A stretch of DNA of 62,645 bases from Candidatus Aminicenantota bacterium (GCA_030603565.1 JAUVXM010000008.1:1-62645), one strand, 5' to 3'; counted from the stretch's first letter, positions 24,796 to 34,275 are shown. A program made the numbers and translations. Notes: generated by a model from the sequence alone, not told the origin.

Positions 24796-25817
24796 CTAAA
24801 TTTCTCCAGGCTGTCTTTATAAGTAGGATACGCAATGCCGCATTCTGTGATAATGGCTGATATATATTCAGCAGGAGTTACATCAAAAGACGGGTTGCGT
24901 ACTTTAATATCGGGTAGGGTTATGTCACAACCACAGATTTTTCTGACTTCATCCGCGTCTCTTTCTTCTATGGGGATCTGTTCACCTGAGGAAAGAGAAA
25001 AATCTACCGTATTCAAAGGGGCAGCGATATACATAGGGATGTTATTTTCCTGTGCTAGTACTGCCAGAGAATAGGTTCCTATCTTATTAGCAGTATCTCC
25101 GTTAGAGGCGATGCGGTCAGCTCCTGTGACAACCACAGATATCTCTCCCCGGCGCATAAGACAGCCGGCCATATTATCAGTAATCAAAGTAACGGGGATA
25201 TTATCCTTGGTCAGCTCCCAGCAGGTGAGCCTTGCTCCCTGCAGAAATGGGCGAGTTTCGCCGGCATAGACAGTAATGCCTTCATATTCATCGAAAGCAG
25301 CGCGAATAACTCCGAGAGCTGTACCGTAGCCGGCAGTGGCGAGCGCTCCGGCATTGCAATGTGTGAGGATGGTCTGTCCCTTTTTAAGTAAACTTTTTCC
25401 CCAGGAACCGATCTTGCGGCACCTGGAAATATCTTCCTTTTCTATTGTTAGAGCTTTATCGATCAATTTCTGTTTTAAGGCGGGAAGGGTGAGGCAGCGG
25501 CTGCTTTTATAAACTGCATTCATCTGTTCCAATGCCCAGAAAAGATTTCGGGCAGTAGGGCGGGTTCTTTCCAGGCGGCGGTAGACACGCGCAAATTCTG
25601 CATCCAGATCATCCCGGTCTGAAATTTGTTTTACTCCTAGAGCAACCCCGAATGCAGCAGCAACTCCGATAGCCGGAGCCCCGCGGATGACCATGGTCTC
25701 TATGGCCTCAGCTACCTGCGTATAGTCTAAACACTTGATATAGACTTCCTCTGCGGGAAGCTTTCTCTGGTCGACCATAATAATTTTATCATCTTCCCAT
25801 TTGATTGTCGGCAGCAT
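24792..25817 (-). CDS. mtnA: S-methyl-5-thioribose-1-phosphate isomerase
   Basis: A 341-residue member of the eIF2B-like family. It contains 'MVIRGAPAIGVAAAFGVALG', the catalytic-cysteine segment 'TILTHCNAGALATAGYGTALG' and 'VVTGADRIASNGDTANKIGTY'. It converts methylthioribose-1-phosphate to methylthioribulose-1-phosphate in the methionine salvage pathway. No other salvage gene is adjacent, as often seen in scattered pathways. It is flanked by tsaD and a lipoprotein gene at a distance of three bases. Confidence 0.93.
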   Translation of the reverse strand: MLPTIKWEDDKIIMVDQRKLPAEEVYIKCLDYTQVAEAIETMVIRGAPAIGVAAAFGVALGVKQISDRDDLDAEFARVYRRLERTRPTARNLFWALEQMNAVYKSSRCLTLPALKQKLIDKALTIEKEDISRCRKIGSWGKSLLKKGQTILTHCNAGALATAGYGTALGVIRAAFDEYEGITVYAGETRPFLQGARLTCWELTKDNIPVTLITDNMAGCLMRRGEISVVVTGADRIASNGDTANKIGTYSLAVLAQENNIPMYIAAPLNTVDFSLSSGEQIPIEERDADEVRKICGCDITLPDIKVRNPSFDVTPAEYISAIITECGIAYPTYKDSLEKFR

Positions 25818-25820
25818 TCC

Positions 25821-26666
25821 TTACTCCTTTTCCCAGTCCGGAATCTCAGGCTCAGGCCATCTCCAGCGTTTTATCCAGTCTAAATATATTTTATTAAATT
25901 GTTTCCATTCATCTAGGGGCAGCTCTTTCTTTAAATTACGGTATATATAGATGATCTGATTGTCATTATCCCGGAATAACTCCTGAGAGAGAAGACCAAG
26001 TTCCCGGGCCATTACAGCCTGTTCAAAGCTTTTTCGGTATTCGGAAAGGTGGCTGAATATCTGAGACTGAAGATAATGATAATAGCCGCAGCTTAAATCC
26101 TTGTCGGATAATTTTTCTGCGGTTTTAAGCAGAGAGGATAGCATTTTGCTGCCTTCCTTCCCTTCTTTGGACAAAGCCAAACGCAAAGAAATATCCGTAT
26201 ACCTCTGGGCTGCCAGGCGGGTGATAGGCCTTATTTTCGATTTACTCAACATATACTCATAAATTTGGGCCGATGCCCCTTCAAGACCAAGCTCCTGAAG
26301 GGATGAAGCCAGGCCAAAGAGGGATAGATGCTCTGCCCACTCCTCCCCTTTTTCAAATCCATAAGCAAAAGCCTTTAAAAAACTATCCTCTGCTTCATCC
26401 CATATTTCCAGGTTCAACTCTGCCAGCCCCTTTATCATATATGCCTGGGATGAGGGATGTTGATTTACCTCAAGCTCTGCTTTCTCCCGGGCTTTCTTAA
26501 AGGCTGCTACAGCATTTTCGCCTTGATAATTGCGGGAAAGACGCTGGCCTTCTGCATAGAAATATTTGGCATCATAAAGGTGAGAGACACAAGCGGAAAA
26601 TGATATAATCAAGCAGGGCAGGAAAAGTATTGCCAATAATCGATTTTTTTGTTTTAAGTTACTCAT
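25821..26666 (-). CDS. TPR lipoprotein
   Basis: A 281-residue protein. It has a signal peptide with lipobox 'IISFSAC' (Cys about 26). TPR-like helices follow ('GENAVAAFKKAREKAELEV', 'LAELNLEIWDEAEDSFLKAFAYGF'). I do not recognise a named family. It starts inside the last eight bases of the gene before it and is three bases from mtnA, so it is translated with them. It may be an outer-membrane scaffold. Confidence 0.65.
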   Translation of the reverse strand: MSNLKQKNRLLAILFLPCLIISFSACVSHLYDAKYFYAEGQRLSRNYQGENAVAAFKKAREKAELEVNQHPSSQAYMIKGLAELNLEIWDEAEDSFLKAFAYGFEKGEEWAEHLSLFGLASSLQELGLEGASAQIYEYMLSKSKIRPITRLAAQRYTDISLRLALSKEGKEGSKMLSSLLKTAEKLSDKDLSCGYYHYLQSQIFSHLSEYRKSFEQAVMARELGLLSQELFRDNDNQIIYIYRNLKKELPLDEWKQFNKIYLDWIKRWRWPEPEIPDWEKE

Positions 26667-27246
26667 CTTTCTCTTTTCTTTTCTCTTTTATGATCTCTGC
26701 GATCATCTCCTGAACATCTTTATCAGATAGCATCCCAGCACCTAAAGAAACCACAGCAGCTGCTAGATCCTCCAATCCGTTCAAGAGGCGGGGTTTTCTT
26801 TTAAGACTTTTAATATCCTCTCTGGCTTGTATCACCCGGCCATTAAATTTCTTTACAATCCTTTCATAATCCCCTGCTTCAAGCTCGCGCAGGAATAAAG
26901 CGGATAGAAAAGGGTCTTCAAGCCCAATTACAGGATAAAGCCTGGCGAAAGCTATTCTAAGCTTTTTTTTATCTCCGGCTTCTAACTCCTCTGCATAAAA
27001 TTCCTTGAGGCCAGGATGACCTTTAAAAAAACTATAAACATACTTATCAGGTTTTTCTTCGATTATTCCGGGGTCAGGCCAAACCTGGTATGAGAAAATC
27101 CTTTCTTTCCAATTTTGAGCTTGGTCTGCAGCCCAACTTATAGCTGCCGAGATCAAAGGAAAATACAAATACGTCTTTTCTGGAAAAAACTCTATAAGCA
27201 AGCTTGCAACATTTTCTATCTGCTTTTCTAAAGAAGGTGACTTCAT
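26659..27246 (-). CDS. Conserved-looking hypothetical protein
   Basis: A 195-residue soluble protein, mostly helical and rich in acidic and basic residues, ending in a very charged 'AEIIKEKRKEKDE'. No domain is recognised. It is the first gene of the tsaD-mtnA unit, with its stop overlapping the lipoprotein start by eight bases. Confidence 0.5.
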   Translation of the reverse strand: MKSPSLEKQIENVASLLIEFFPEKTYLYFPLISAAISWAADQAQNWKERIFSYQVWPDPGIIEEKPDKYVYSFFKGHPGLKEFYAEELEAGDKKKLRIAFARLYPVIGLEDPFLSALFLRELEAGDYERIVKKFNGRVIQAREDIKSLKRKPRLLNGLEDLAAAVVSLGAGMLSDKDVQEMIAEIIKEKRKEKDE

Positions 27247-27318
27247 GTTAATGTAATATAATCACTATGACAATGTTAGTAAAGTAAAATATTTGAGGAT
27301 AAACAGCAAAGGGAACGC

Positions 27319-27347
27319 TTGACTTTTAGGCGGGAGTCGAGTAATTT
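27319..27347 (+). promoter_or_regulatory. Possible promoter for the tatA unit
   Basis: TTGACT at 27319-27324 and TAATTT at 27342-27347 are spaced by 17 bases and lie just before the tatA ribosome site. Confidence 0.4.
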
Positions 27348-27372
27348 TGATAGAGAACATTTGGAGGTTTTT

Positions 27373-27573
27373 ATGTTTTTATTCGGACCTGTAGGACCAA
27401 TGGAGCTTTTGATAATCGTTTTGATCATAGTGATTATTTTCGGGGCACGCAAACTGCCCGAATTAGGAAAGTCTTTGGGAGAAGGCATAAAGAATTTTAA
27501 AAAATCCATCAGCTCAAAAGATAAAGAGGATGAATCACTCAAAGGAAAGAAAAAGCCTCCCTCTGAAGATTGA
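27373..27573 (+). CDS. tatA: Twin-arginine translocase TatA/E
   Basis: A 66-residue protein. One N-terminal helix ('[15 protein letters not shown]') is followed by the amphipathic helix '[22 protein letters not shown]' and a charged tail, the TatA pattern with the FGxxKLPxLG hinge. The start was placed at ATG 27373 because TTGGAGG lies just before it. It forms the pore for folded proteins with TatC, which is not in the window. The CGGC protein at 22276 is one likely client. The stop overlaps the next start (TGATG). Confidence 0.9.
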   Translation: MFLFGPVGPMELLIIVLIIVIIFGARKLPELGKSLGEGIKNFKKSISSKDKEDESLKGKKKPPSED

Positions 27574-28781
27574 TGAAGCGAACGATTGAAAAACTAACAT
27601 CTAAGCGCCAAAAAAAAGAAAAAGATCTTTCAACCAAGCTTCAAGGCTTAAAAAAAAAAAGCCAAAAGTATATCGACTCCAAAAACACCCAAACTTTCCG
27701 GCAAACCCTTGCCGAGCTTGAAAAAAGCATTAAAACAAAAAAGAAAAGCAAACGTCAACAGCAATTCAATCATCAGATCCTTGACATTCTCAGAGGACTC
27801 CACTCTCGGCTGGAGGAAGATCGGAATCAGACCGGAGAGCTTTTTGCTTCCATAGCAGAGCTGGTAGAGTACAATTCTGAATTAACAGACGCTAAAGACA
27901 AAGAATGGGATGCCCTAAGCAGCAATCATGTCAGCATGATCTTTAAAAGTATGGAATGGAAGATCGATAAACTGGCGGCAAGCTATGAAGATGCCTCAAT
28001 CCTTATGAAAAAATTCACTCTCCTGAAAGAAAAACTGAACCGCCTGCTGGCAGTCCTTGAAAAAAAAGATCATCCTACTCCTGCCCAGGTCAAAGAAATC
28101 GCCCAGCCCTTGGATGATTTCCAGTACGCAGGATTTGAAAACCGGCACCGCGGTTCTGAAGAAGATGTAAAAAAACAGCAGGAGATATTTCTTCCCTATT
28201 TCAAGCCGGGCAAACCGGTCCTTGACCTTGGCTGCGGCCGGGGTGAATTCATAGACCTCCTTGCTGAAAACGGCATCGAGGCTGAAGGCATAGATATAAA
28301 CGAGCAGATGATAGAGACCTGCACGGATAAAGGCTTTAACTGCCGCAAAGCAGATATCCTTGAAACACTGGCAGCATACCAGGACGGTTCCTTGGGAGGG
28401 ATATTTTCATCCCAAGTGATAGAGCACCTCCCCCCTTCATATCTTAAAAGAATGATAGAGCTAGCTTACTTTAAGCTGGCTGCAGGAAGCCATATCGTGC
28501 TTGAGACCATTAACCCTGTTTCAGTTTTTTCCCTGGTTCAGATATATTATCTGGATATTTCTCATAAACAGCCGGTTCATCCCCGGGCCTTAAAATTCCT
28601 CATGGAAAGCGCTGGATTCGATAACGTAGAGATAACCTATTCCTCACCCCTTGAAGCAGAAAAGCTTAAGGAACTACCGGCGTCTGAGGAGCCGGCCTGT
28701 ATCCTGAACGAAAATATAGACAAGCTAAACGAGCTTCTCTATTCCCCCTCAAATTACGCAGCAATAGGAATAAAAACATAA
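27573..28781 (+). CDS. Coiled-coil SAM methyltransferase
   Basis: A protein of about 402 residues. The first about 190 are lysine-rich coiled coil. The remainder is a class I methyltransferase ('VLDLGCGRGEFIDLLAENGIEAEGID', then 'IFSSQVIEHLPPSYLKRMIE'), similar to methyltransferases of O-antigen or polysaccharide assembly with an N-terminal coiled coil. It shares a TGATG junction with tatA and a TAATG junction with the ROK gene, so the three are one translational unit. The substrate is unknown. Confidence 0.78.
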   Translation: MKRTIEKLTSKRQKKEKDLSTKLQGLKKKSQKYIDSKNTQTFRQTLAELEKSIKTKKKSKRQQQFNHQILDILRGLHSRLEEDRNQTGELFASIAELVEYNSELTDAKDKEWDALSSNHVSMIFKSMEWKIDKLAASYEDASILMKKFTLLKEKLNRLLAVLEKKDHPTPAQVKEIAQPLDDFQYAGFENRHRGSEEDVKKQQEIFLPYFKPGKPVLDLGCGRGEFIDLLAENGIEAEGIDINEQMIETCTDKGFNCRKADILETLAAYQDGSLGGIFSSQVIEHLPPSYLKRMIELAYFKLAAGSHIVLETINPVSVFSLVQIYYLDISHKQPVHPRALKFLMESAGFDNVEITYSSPLEAEKLKELPASEEPACILNENIDKLNELLYSPSNYAAIGIKT

Positions 28782-29698
28782 TGCCGTTTTACGCTGGATT
28801 CGACCTGGGGGGAACTCAGTTAAAATACGGACTTATCAATGAAGATCTGGACATCATCTCTCATAAGAGGGTTAACACCCCTGAAAAAATCATAGATTTA
28901 ATTGCTCTTATAAAAATCTGCTGGGAAAATCTAAAAAAGGGAGCAGACGAACCCGTCGCTACAGTCGGATTCGGCTTTCCCGGGATCTTTTCTACCGTCA
29001 AACAAAAAATCCTGCAATCCCCTAACTATCCTGGTATTGATAATTTTGATCTTCTTCCCGCTCTTTCCGAATTCATCAAGGTTCCTTTTATAGGGGGCAA
29101 TGATGCTAATATGGCTGCTTTCGGAGAGTATAAAGCCGGAGCAGGAAAAGGAGCACACAGTATGATCCTGCTGACAATCGGCACCGGTGTGGGCGGCGGA
29201 GTAGTTCTTGAGGGAAAGCTCTGGCAGGGCTCAGAAGGATTTGCCGGGGAGATAGGCCATGTAATTGTTAATCCCGAAGGCGAACTCTGTAACTGCGGCA
29301 GCCGAGGATGTTTGGAAACCGAAGGCTCTGCCCCAAAGATCGTCAGAAACTACCAGGAATTAAAACCGACTAAAGAGAATCTTTCGGCCAAAGATATTGC
29401 TATACGGGCCAAGCAAGGTGACAAAGCAGCCACAGAGGCCTTTGCCCGAGCCGGCCGCTTTCTGGGCATCGGCATCGGCACTGCCATAAATCTCTTTAAT
29501 CCGGAGAAAGTAGTCCTGGGAGGCGGAGTCATGAAAGCCGGAGATCTGCTCCTTGCTCCTACCATAAGTGAAACCAGGAAAAGGTCATTTAAAGGCTCAT
29601 TTGACTGCTGCTCGATCGTACCAGCCAGCCTGGGAAATAAAGCAGGATTTATCGGCGCAGCCTGCTGGGCCCGGGAGCAGCTAATACCGACATCATAA
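28781..29698 (+). CDS. ROK family sugar kinase (glucokinase-like)
   Basis: A 305-residue protein. It begins with 'GFDLGGTQLKYGLI', the ROK phosphate loop. Later come 'TIGTGVGGGVVL' and the zinc motif 'CNCGSRGCLE' (about residues 170-178), and the catalytic Asp is in 'GNDANMAAFGEY'. Such proteins phosphorylate glucose or N-acetyl sugars from ATP. The sugar is not determined. It is the third gene of the tatA unit. Confidence 0.88.
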   Translation: MPFYAGFDLGGTQLKYGLINEDLDIISHKRVNTPEKIIDLIALIKICWENLKKGADEPVATVGFGFPGIFSTVKQKILQSPNYPGIDNFDLLPALSEFIKVPFIGGNDANMAAFGEYKAGAGKGAHSMILLTIGTGVGGGVVLEGKLWQGSEGFAGEIGHVIVNPEGELCNCGSRGCLETEGSAPKIVRNYQELKPTKENLSAKDIAIRAKQGDKAATEAFARAGRFLGIGIGTAINLFNPEKVVLGGGVMKAGDLLLAPTISETRKRSFKGSFDCCSIVPASLGNKAGFIGAACWAREQLIPTS

Positions 29699-29711
29699 GG
29701 GAGGAAATTCC

Positions 29712-30315
29712 ATGTCAAAAAAAGCGAACTTTCTTTTTGTACTGACCTTTTTAGCAGTGCTTTCTACCTTTTCTCTCACCATTTCCTGTGGGCAAGCACA
29801 GCCATCATATCTGAGCTTCGAAATATCCTTTTCTGCAGAAGCTCACCCTAAAGCCATCACAGGCCGGGTGTATGTTATGCTGACAAAAAATGAAAAATAC
29901 GAACCCCGACTCCAAATCAGCACCCATGGGATTCCTTTCTTCGGCAAGGATATCAGCGGCTTAAAGCCGGGACAAACCGAAATTATCGATGAGAACGAAT
30001 TCGGATACCCAGTAGAAAGTCTCCGTAACATTCCGGCCGGTGAATATTATGTGCAGAGTTTTGTAAATATTTACACCGAATTCAAGCGCTCTGACGGGCA
30101 TACACTCTGGCTGCACAACGATCAATGGGAGGGGTAGCGCTGGAATATCTCTCCGGGAAAGCACAAAGAATCCCTATTATGACGGGACAGTGGAGTATGC
30201 GGACCGGAAACCCCATTGCTGGGGCCCCAGGGGAGCAGAGCTATTCAAGCTGTTTGAAAAACACATCACTGCAAATGCTCCGGCCGGAGAAGATACAAGC
30301 CTCTGGAAATATTGA
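29712..30315 (+). pseudogene. Secreted protein gene broken by a stop and frame change
   Basis: The first 141 codons give a lipoprotein-like signal (lipobox 'TISCG') and an N-terminal domain like that which precedes the hydrolase part of secreted esterase-like proteins ('AEYYVQSFVNIYTEFKR' type text, here GEYYVQSFVNIYTEFKRSDG). At TAG 30135-30137 the reading stops, though the same frame continues with 'RWNISPGKHKE', the expected continuation. The next recognisable text, 'YYDGTVEYADRKPHCWGPRG' and 'ANAPAGEDTSLWKY' ending at TGA 30313-30315, is in another frame. So there is a nonsense codon and a deletion or frameshift that removed most of the protein. The family is not named with certainty. Confidence 0.6.
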
Positions 30316-30464
30316 TAATAAATTGAAGTTTTACACAACTTTCTATTTGCCATTTACAGGATTTAAACAATGGAGCAATGAAGCAATAAGACAATTAAGC
30401 TTAGGCAAAGCTGATTGGTTCGATGGATAAAAGCAAACATCTCTATCTCTGTTTGACAGGAGGT

Positions 30465-31190
30465 TTAGCAACTGGAATCCCATAAATAATATGAAATTAC
30501 GATATTCTTGGATCTTACGGCTAAGCAGGCTTTGAAACCGGGAAATACCTTTAGATCATATAACGACCAGTTTCGAGTATTTTGGTTTTGGAATTTAATC
30601 CTCATCAATCGAGCAGGTTCTCCCGGTCGTAAAGAAACATCAAATTTGTCCAGTTCCAGAGACAAACCCATTTCCATAGCTTTTATAAAGGCTTCTTTCC
30701 TTGTCCAGCAGGCGTAAAAAGCTTCAACCCTGTCTGATTTTTCCAGAGAGAACAAGCTTGATACTTCCCCGGGAGAGAAAAACCGTGGTGCGATCGCGGC
30801 AAAATCAATGTCAGGCTTCATTTTTTCCAGGTCGATCCCCAGAGGAATCCCCCGCGAAAAAGCATACAACACTTTTCCACCTGAATGGGATAGGTTAAAA
30901 TTAAGGGGAGGCCTTTGAACTTGTTTTTTTAATAAAGGTTTTCCATAGGAGTTATATACAAATTTAACATCAGCTGGAGGCTGGTTTGAATATCTACCTA
31001 AAAGAGTGCGAAGCATCGCCCTGCCGGTTATAAAATTAACCTGGTCTTTTTTAAAACAAAAACGCTCGGCCTTTTCTATTTCATCCGGAGTAAGCAGGCG
31101 CCTGAAAACCGGAATATCTTTCTTTTTTATCTCCAGAGATGCTATCCACACATGAATAACATTTAATTCGAGTCTTATTGAACTATTCAC
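30465..31190 (-). CDS. 4'-phosphopantetheinyl transferase, Sfp type
   Basis: A 241-residue protein. It has the two Sfp motifs 'GIDLEKMKPD' (Mg-binding Asp and Glu) and 'WTRKEAFIKAMEMGLS' (WxxKEA), with 'FNLSHSGGKVLYAF' ahead of them. It attaches the phosphopantetheine arm of CoA to carrier proteins. No polyketide or peptide synthetase is near, so it may serve a fatty-acid carrier or one elsewhere. Length is normal for the type. Confidence 0.9.
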   Translation of the reverse strand: MNSSIRLELNVIHVWIASLEIKKKDIPVFRRLLTPDEIEKAERFCFKKDQVNFITGRAMLRTLLGRYSNQPPADVKFVYNSYGKPLLKKQVQRPPLNFNLSHSGGKVLYAFSRGIPLGIDLEKMKPDIDFAAIAPRFFSPGEVSSLFSLEKSDRVEAFYACWTRKEAFIKAMEMGLSLELDKFDVSLRPGEPARLMRIKFQNQNTRNWSLYDLKVFPGFKACLAVRSKNIVISYYLWDSSC

Positions 31191-31213
31191 TTATTTAAGG
31201 TTTTCCTTTCTAT

Positions 31214-31460
31214 CCTGACCTATTCATAAAAAAATGGCGATATGGATGAAATTCAGGTGTGGCTTGTGCTCGCTTCAGCCACATCAAAATTTCATAAGAT
31301 ACAAATCTTTTACCATAACATATCACATATTACAATTCACAGTTCACTGTTTTTTCCAATTTTCCATTTACCATTTTCTGTTTTTCCTGGTGTTCCTGTT
31401 TTCCCTATTCTTTCTGATATTTCCGTATCTGCAGCAACCTCGACTCGTGAATAATCCAGG
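31214..31460 (-). mobile_element. CCTG/CAGG element E8, interior replaced
   Basis: A 247-bp copy with good ends (CCTGACCTATTCATAAAAAAATGGCGAT left; GGTTGCTGCAGATAC arm and CCTGGATTATTCAC end right, on the other strand). The inner part of the GC-rich module and the usual AT-rich module are absent. In their place are a GTGGCT/AGCCAC hairpin (about 31258-31284) and T/C-rich text with repeats of TTTTCCATTT. The flanks are CTAT and CTTA, not a clean duplication. Confidence 0.8.
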
Positions 31461-31612
31461 CTTATCAATAGTTTCTAAGCCTGGAGTTACCCCAATTTTT
31501 AAGTTTTTTCCCCATTTCATTTCTTTAAACCTCTAAAAAAGTTATAATGACCGGGCAAGAGAAATCGAAATCTGATTATAAAATATTAAGGCGTATAAAC
31601 AACGGGGAGAAA

Positions 31613-32857
31613 ATGAGAAAAGATCATAATAATTTTAAAACCATACTGATTTTAGTTTGCCTGATCTCTATTATGGGAAACTCTGCAGTAGAGCCATGTA
31701 CTGTAGCAGTTGTCTCAGGAAAGGCTACAAAAGACGGGTGTCCTCTTCTGTGGAAAAACCGCGACACAAGCAATCCCAACAACAAAGTCGTTTTCGTTAA
31801 AGGTGAAAAGTACAGCTTTCTCGGAATAATAAATGCGGAAGATAATCATGTAACATCTGTATGGCAGGGAATAAATTCCAGGGGATTTGCAATTATAAAC
31901 TCTGCTTCAAGGGATTTACTCTCAGATAAAGGAGTATCAATTGATAATGGCAGGATCATGCGGGAAGCTCTTGGGGTTTGTGCGGATGTAAAGGATTTTG
32001 AGGCTATGCTTCACAGGACCAATGGAAAGCGTAAAGTAGCAGCAAATTATGGTGTAATAGATGCTTATGGGAATGCCTGCTTTTTTGAGACAAGCAGCGA
32101 ATCCTATGTAAAATTCGATGCAAACGACCCTGAGACCGCCCCATCCGGCTATATTCTGCGGACTAACTTTGCCTTCAGTTCCAAGAAAAAAAACAAGGGA
32201 GGCGGATTTATAAGACATGATAGAATATCAAATATATTTGAAAATGCCGATGAAAAACAAATTAACTTAGGCTTCATCCTTCAAAAAGCAGCCAGAGACC
32301 TTGTAAACGAAAAGCTTCATGCAAATCCCCTCTCGTTTAATCAGAAGCCGGATGCTTCCTCTCCTCTTTATATAAGAACAAACGATACAATTAACCGTAT
32401 TTCAACAATATCTGTCGTAGTATTTCGCGGTGCTCCAAACCCTGAAAAATCCTATCTTGCCACAATGTGGATTATGCTGGGTCAGCCAATCTGTTCTGTT
32501 GCTCTCCCTTTATGGGTACATGGCGAATATGTCCCGATTGTACTGGGAGGCCCAAAAACTGCGCCTATGCAGGACCTATCCAAAAAACTTATCTCTTATC
32601 TCTATCATGACCAACGAGGGAACATGAAGCAATACATGGATATCACCCGTTTTCTTAGTTATAAAGACAAGGGATTTCTGCCAATAATTACATCTATTGA
32701 AAACAAAGTCATAAAAGAAACAAACCGGAAACTTAGAGAATGGACAATAAATAAACCTCAGAAAAAAGAAGTAAAAATATATATTGAACAAACTGCAAAC
32801 AAAACTTACAAAGCTCTTCAGAATTCATTTGATAACATAGTAAAAGATTCCGGCTAG
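31613..32857 (+). CDS. Secreted Ntn hydrolase, C45/acyl-transferase-like
   Basis: A protein of about 414 residues from ATG 31613, the first start with a plausible ribosome site and directly before the signal peptide. The signal peptide should end just before Cys29 in 'EPCTVAVVSGKATKDGCPLLWKNRDTS'. That cysteine would be the N-terminal nucleophile of an Ntn hydrolase, as in penicillin acylase V and C45/C69 peptidases. The Arg/Asp 'NRDTS' and 'GIINAEDNHVTSVWQGIN' match this group. It would cleave an amide bond outside the cytoplasm. Its TAG stop overlaps the CTAG flank of E9. Confidence 0.8.
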   Translation: MRKDHNNFKTILILVCLISIMGNSAVEPCTVAVVSGKATKDGCPLLWKNRDTSNPNNKVVFVKGEKYSFLGIINAEDNHVTSVWQGINSRGFAIINSASRDLLSDKGVSIDNGRIMREALGVCADVKDFEAMLHRTNGKRKVAANYGVIDAYGNACFFETSSESYVKFDANDPETAPSGYILRTNFAFSSKKKNKGGGFIRHDRISNIFENADEKQINLGFILQKAARDLVNEKLHANPLSFNQKPDASSPLYIRTNDTINRISTISVVVFRGAPNPEKSYLATMWIMLGQPICSVALPLWVHGEYVPIVLGGPKTAPMQDLSKKLISYLYHDQRGNMKQYMDITRFLSYKDKGFLPIITSIENKVIKETNRKLREWTINKPQKKEVKIYIEQTANKTYKALQNSFDNIVKDSG

Positions 32858-32889
32858 CCTGAGTTATTCACGAAAGGTCCAGTAGCTTA
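32858..32889. repeat. Degenerate miniature CCTG element E9
   Basis: CTAG then CCTGAGTTATTCACGA forms a clear left end. The right end is only weakly recognisable (GGTCCAGTAGCTTA). It lies between the Ntn hydrolase and the AbiE pair and touches the stop codons of both. Confidence 0.5.
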
Positions 32890-33600
32890 TTGTTCGGCCT
32901 CAGTTTCCAAACGGATTTTAAGTAAAAAGATGGTGTCTTTCTTGAGATTATTTTTCACCCACGCCTTCTGTTTTTCATCCATAAGTTCGCCCATACCGGA
33001 AAGAATATTTCGATCGCTAAGAGATTCTACGAATTTAATGCATTTTCTAAGATAGCTTACAAAACTCATCTTAGTTCTTTTCTCCACAATTTTTTTATTG
33101 ATCGGCCAACATTTTTTCAAAAAATGCCAGACATCATAGACATCCCGATTAGCTGCCTTGGAACGCTCCAACATAGCCACCAGCTTGTGGGCAAACATAT
33201 CCTCATTAATCATCACTAGCATGGATATACCAAGATAATTTTGAATCTTGTAAAGGGAACCGAAACTTCTGCAGCTGATTTCAACTTTAATATTCTGCGC
33301 TTTTTCTTCATAGGAAAGAATGAAGAATAAGGTATTATACTTTCTATACTGTTCCTTAATGGTTCCATATTCCTGAAGAATTTTTTCAACTTTCGAAAAA
33401 ACAATTGTGCCTTTTTCTTCTCTTAAAAGATCAAAATCAAGATCTACTGAAAATCGGCCAAGTTTGTAAAATAAATGGGCTGCTGTTCCACCTTTAAAAC
33501 CTAAAAAAGGGCCAAGCGATGTATCCGTGTATATGTCTTTCAGAATCTGAAGCAGAATTGATTTATGAATATTTCGATCAAGCATGTTTGGCCATTTCAT
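32887..33600 (-). CDS. abiEii: AbiEii-type nucleotidyltransferase toxin
   Basis: A 237-residue protein. The nucleotidyltransferase pattern 'GFKGGTAAHLFYKLGRFSVDLDFDLL' holds the GGTA and DxD residues, with a following 'EISCRSFG' and 'DVYDVWHFL' stretch usual for the AbiEii group. Such toxins act on tRNA or other nucleic-acid substrates and arrest growth or phage. Its start overlaps the antitoxin gene by 23 bases. Confidence 0.85.
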   Translation of the reverse strand: MKWPNMLDRNIHKSILLQILKDIYTDTSLGPFLGFKGGTAAHLFYKLGRFSVDLDFDLLREEKGTIVFSKVEKILQEYGTIKEQYRKYNTLFFILSYEEKAQNIKVEISCRSFGSLYKIQNYLGISMLVMINEDMFAHKLVAMLERSKAANRDVYDVWHFLKKCWPINKKIVEKRTKMSFVSYLRKCIKFVESLSDRNILSGMGELMDEKQKAWVKNNLKKDTIFLLKIRLETEAEQ

Positions 33601-34156
33601 GATATGAATTCAATCTTTTCTCCATTGCCTTGTTCTCATATATATAGAGTATTTCAAAGCATCTATCCCAATCTATCGAAGATAGGTTGTCAAAATAATA
33701 GTTTTTATTTAAATATACAGTGTCCAAAAAGGCTCTCTCTCTGGATGCGATAAAATAATTATCTTTTTTCTCTAAGCCGAGAGAATTCGTTAAAATCGTA
33801 TCTTTTATTTTCCGGAAAACATATTTCTGTCCGTCGCAAATAATCTCTCGCGTTAAGTAACTCACCAAAAATATCTGTTCATAATGCTGGAAAACAATAC
33901 CTTCTCTGGACAGAACAGTTTCAAGGCTGATATAGGAAGGCGTGTATATTCTATTTGCCAGTTCCAGCCGATTATAGTTTTTATCCTTGGCATAAATGCC
34001 TTTGCGGATAGGATAGAGCTCTTTGTTTTTTACATAATAATTGATACGTCTTTTAAGAAGAGAGGTATTGGTTTCCCCGGATGACAAAAGAATATCTTTA
34101 AATGTAAAGACTGTATTCCCTTCACGAAGAATACTTAGAATACTGGCTTTTTCCAT
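33578..34156 (-). CDS. abiEi: AbiEi-type antitoxin
   Basis: A protein of about 192 residues (ATG 34156; a TTG at 34165 is also possible). An N-terminal winged helix ('KRRINYYVKNKELYPIRKGIYAK') matches the AbiEi DNA-binding domain. The C-terminal part ('SRERAFLDTVYLNKNYYFDNLSSI') fits the antitoxin_1-like domain. It represses its own operon and neutralises the toxin encoded by the overlapping gene. It forms a type IV toxin-antitoxin, abortive infection module. Confidence 0.82.
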   Translation of the reverse strand: MEKASILSILREGNTVFTFKDILLSSGETNTSLLKRRINYYVKNKELYPIRKGIYAKDKNYNRLELANRIYTPSYISLETVLSREGIVFQHYEQIFLVSYLTREIICDGQKYVFRKIKDTILTNSLGLEKKDNYFIASRERAFLDTVYLNKNYYFDNLSSIDWDRCFEILYIYENKAMEKRLNSYHEMAKHA

Positions 34157-34275
34157 AGATATCAACCAAAGGTTACATGTAGTGTTACTTATAGTTTAAA
34201 TTTATTTAGGTATATGTCAAGCATGAAATTAGCCTTAGTAATGCTTAGGAAGAGTAAAGATCATCTCACCTATGA

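Noticed and set aside
24792-25817. SAM or methionine riboswitch upstream of the mtnA unit
   Set aside because: No matching stem structure is visible before 27246 or before mtnA, which has only a three-base gap.
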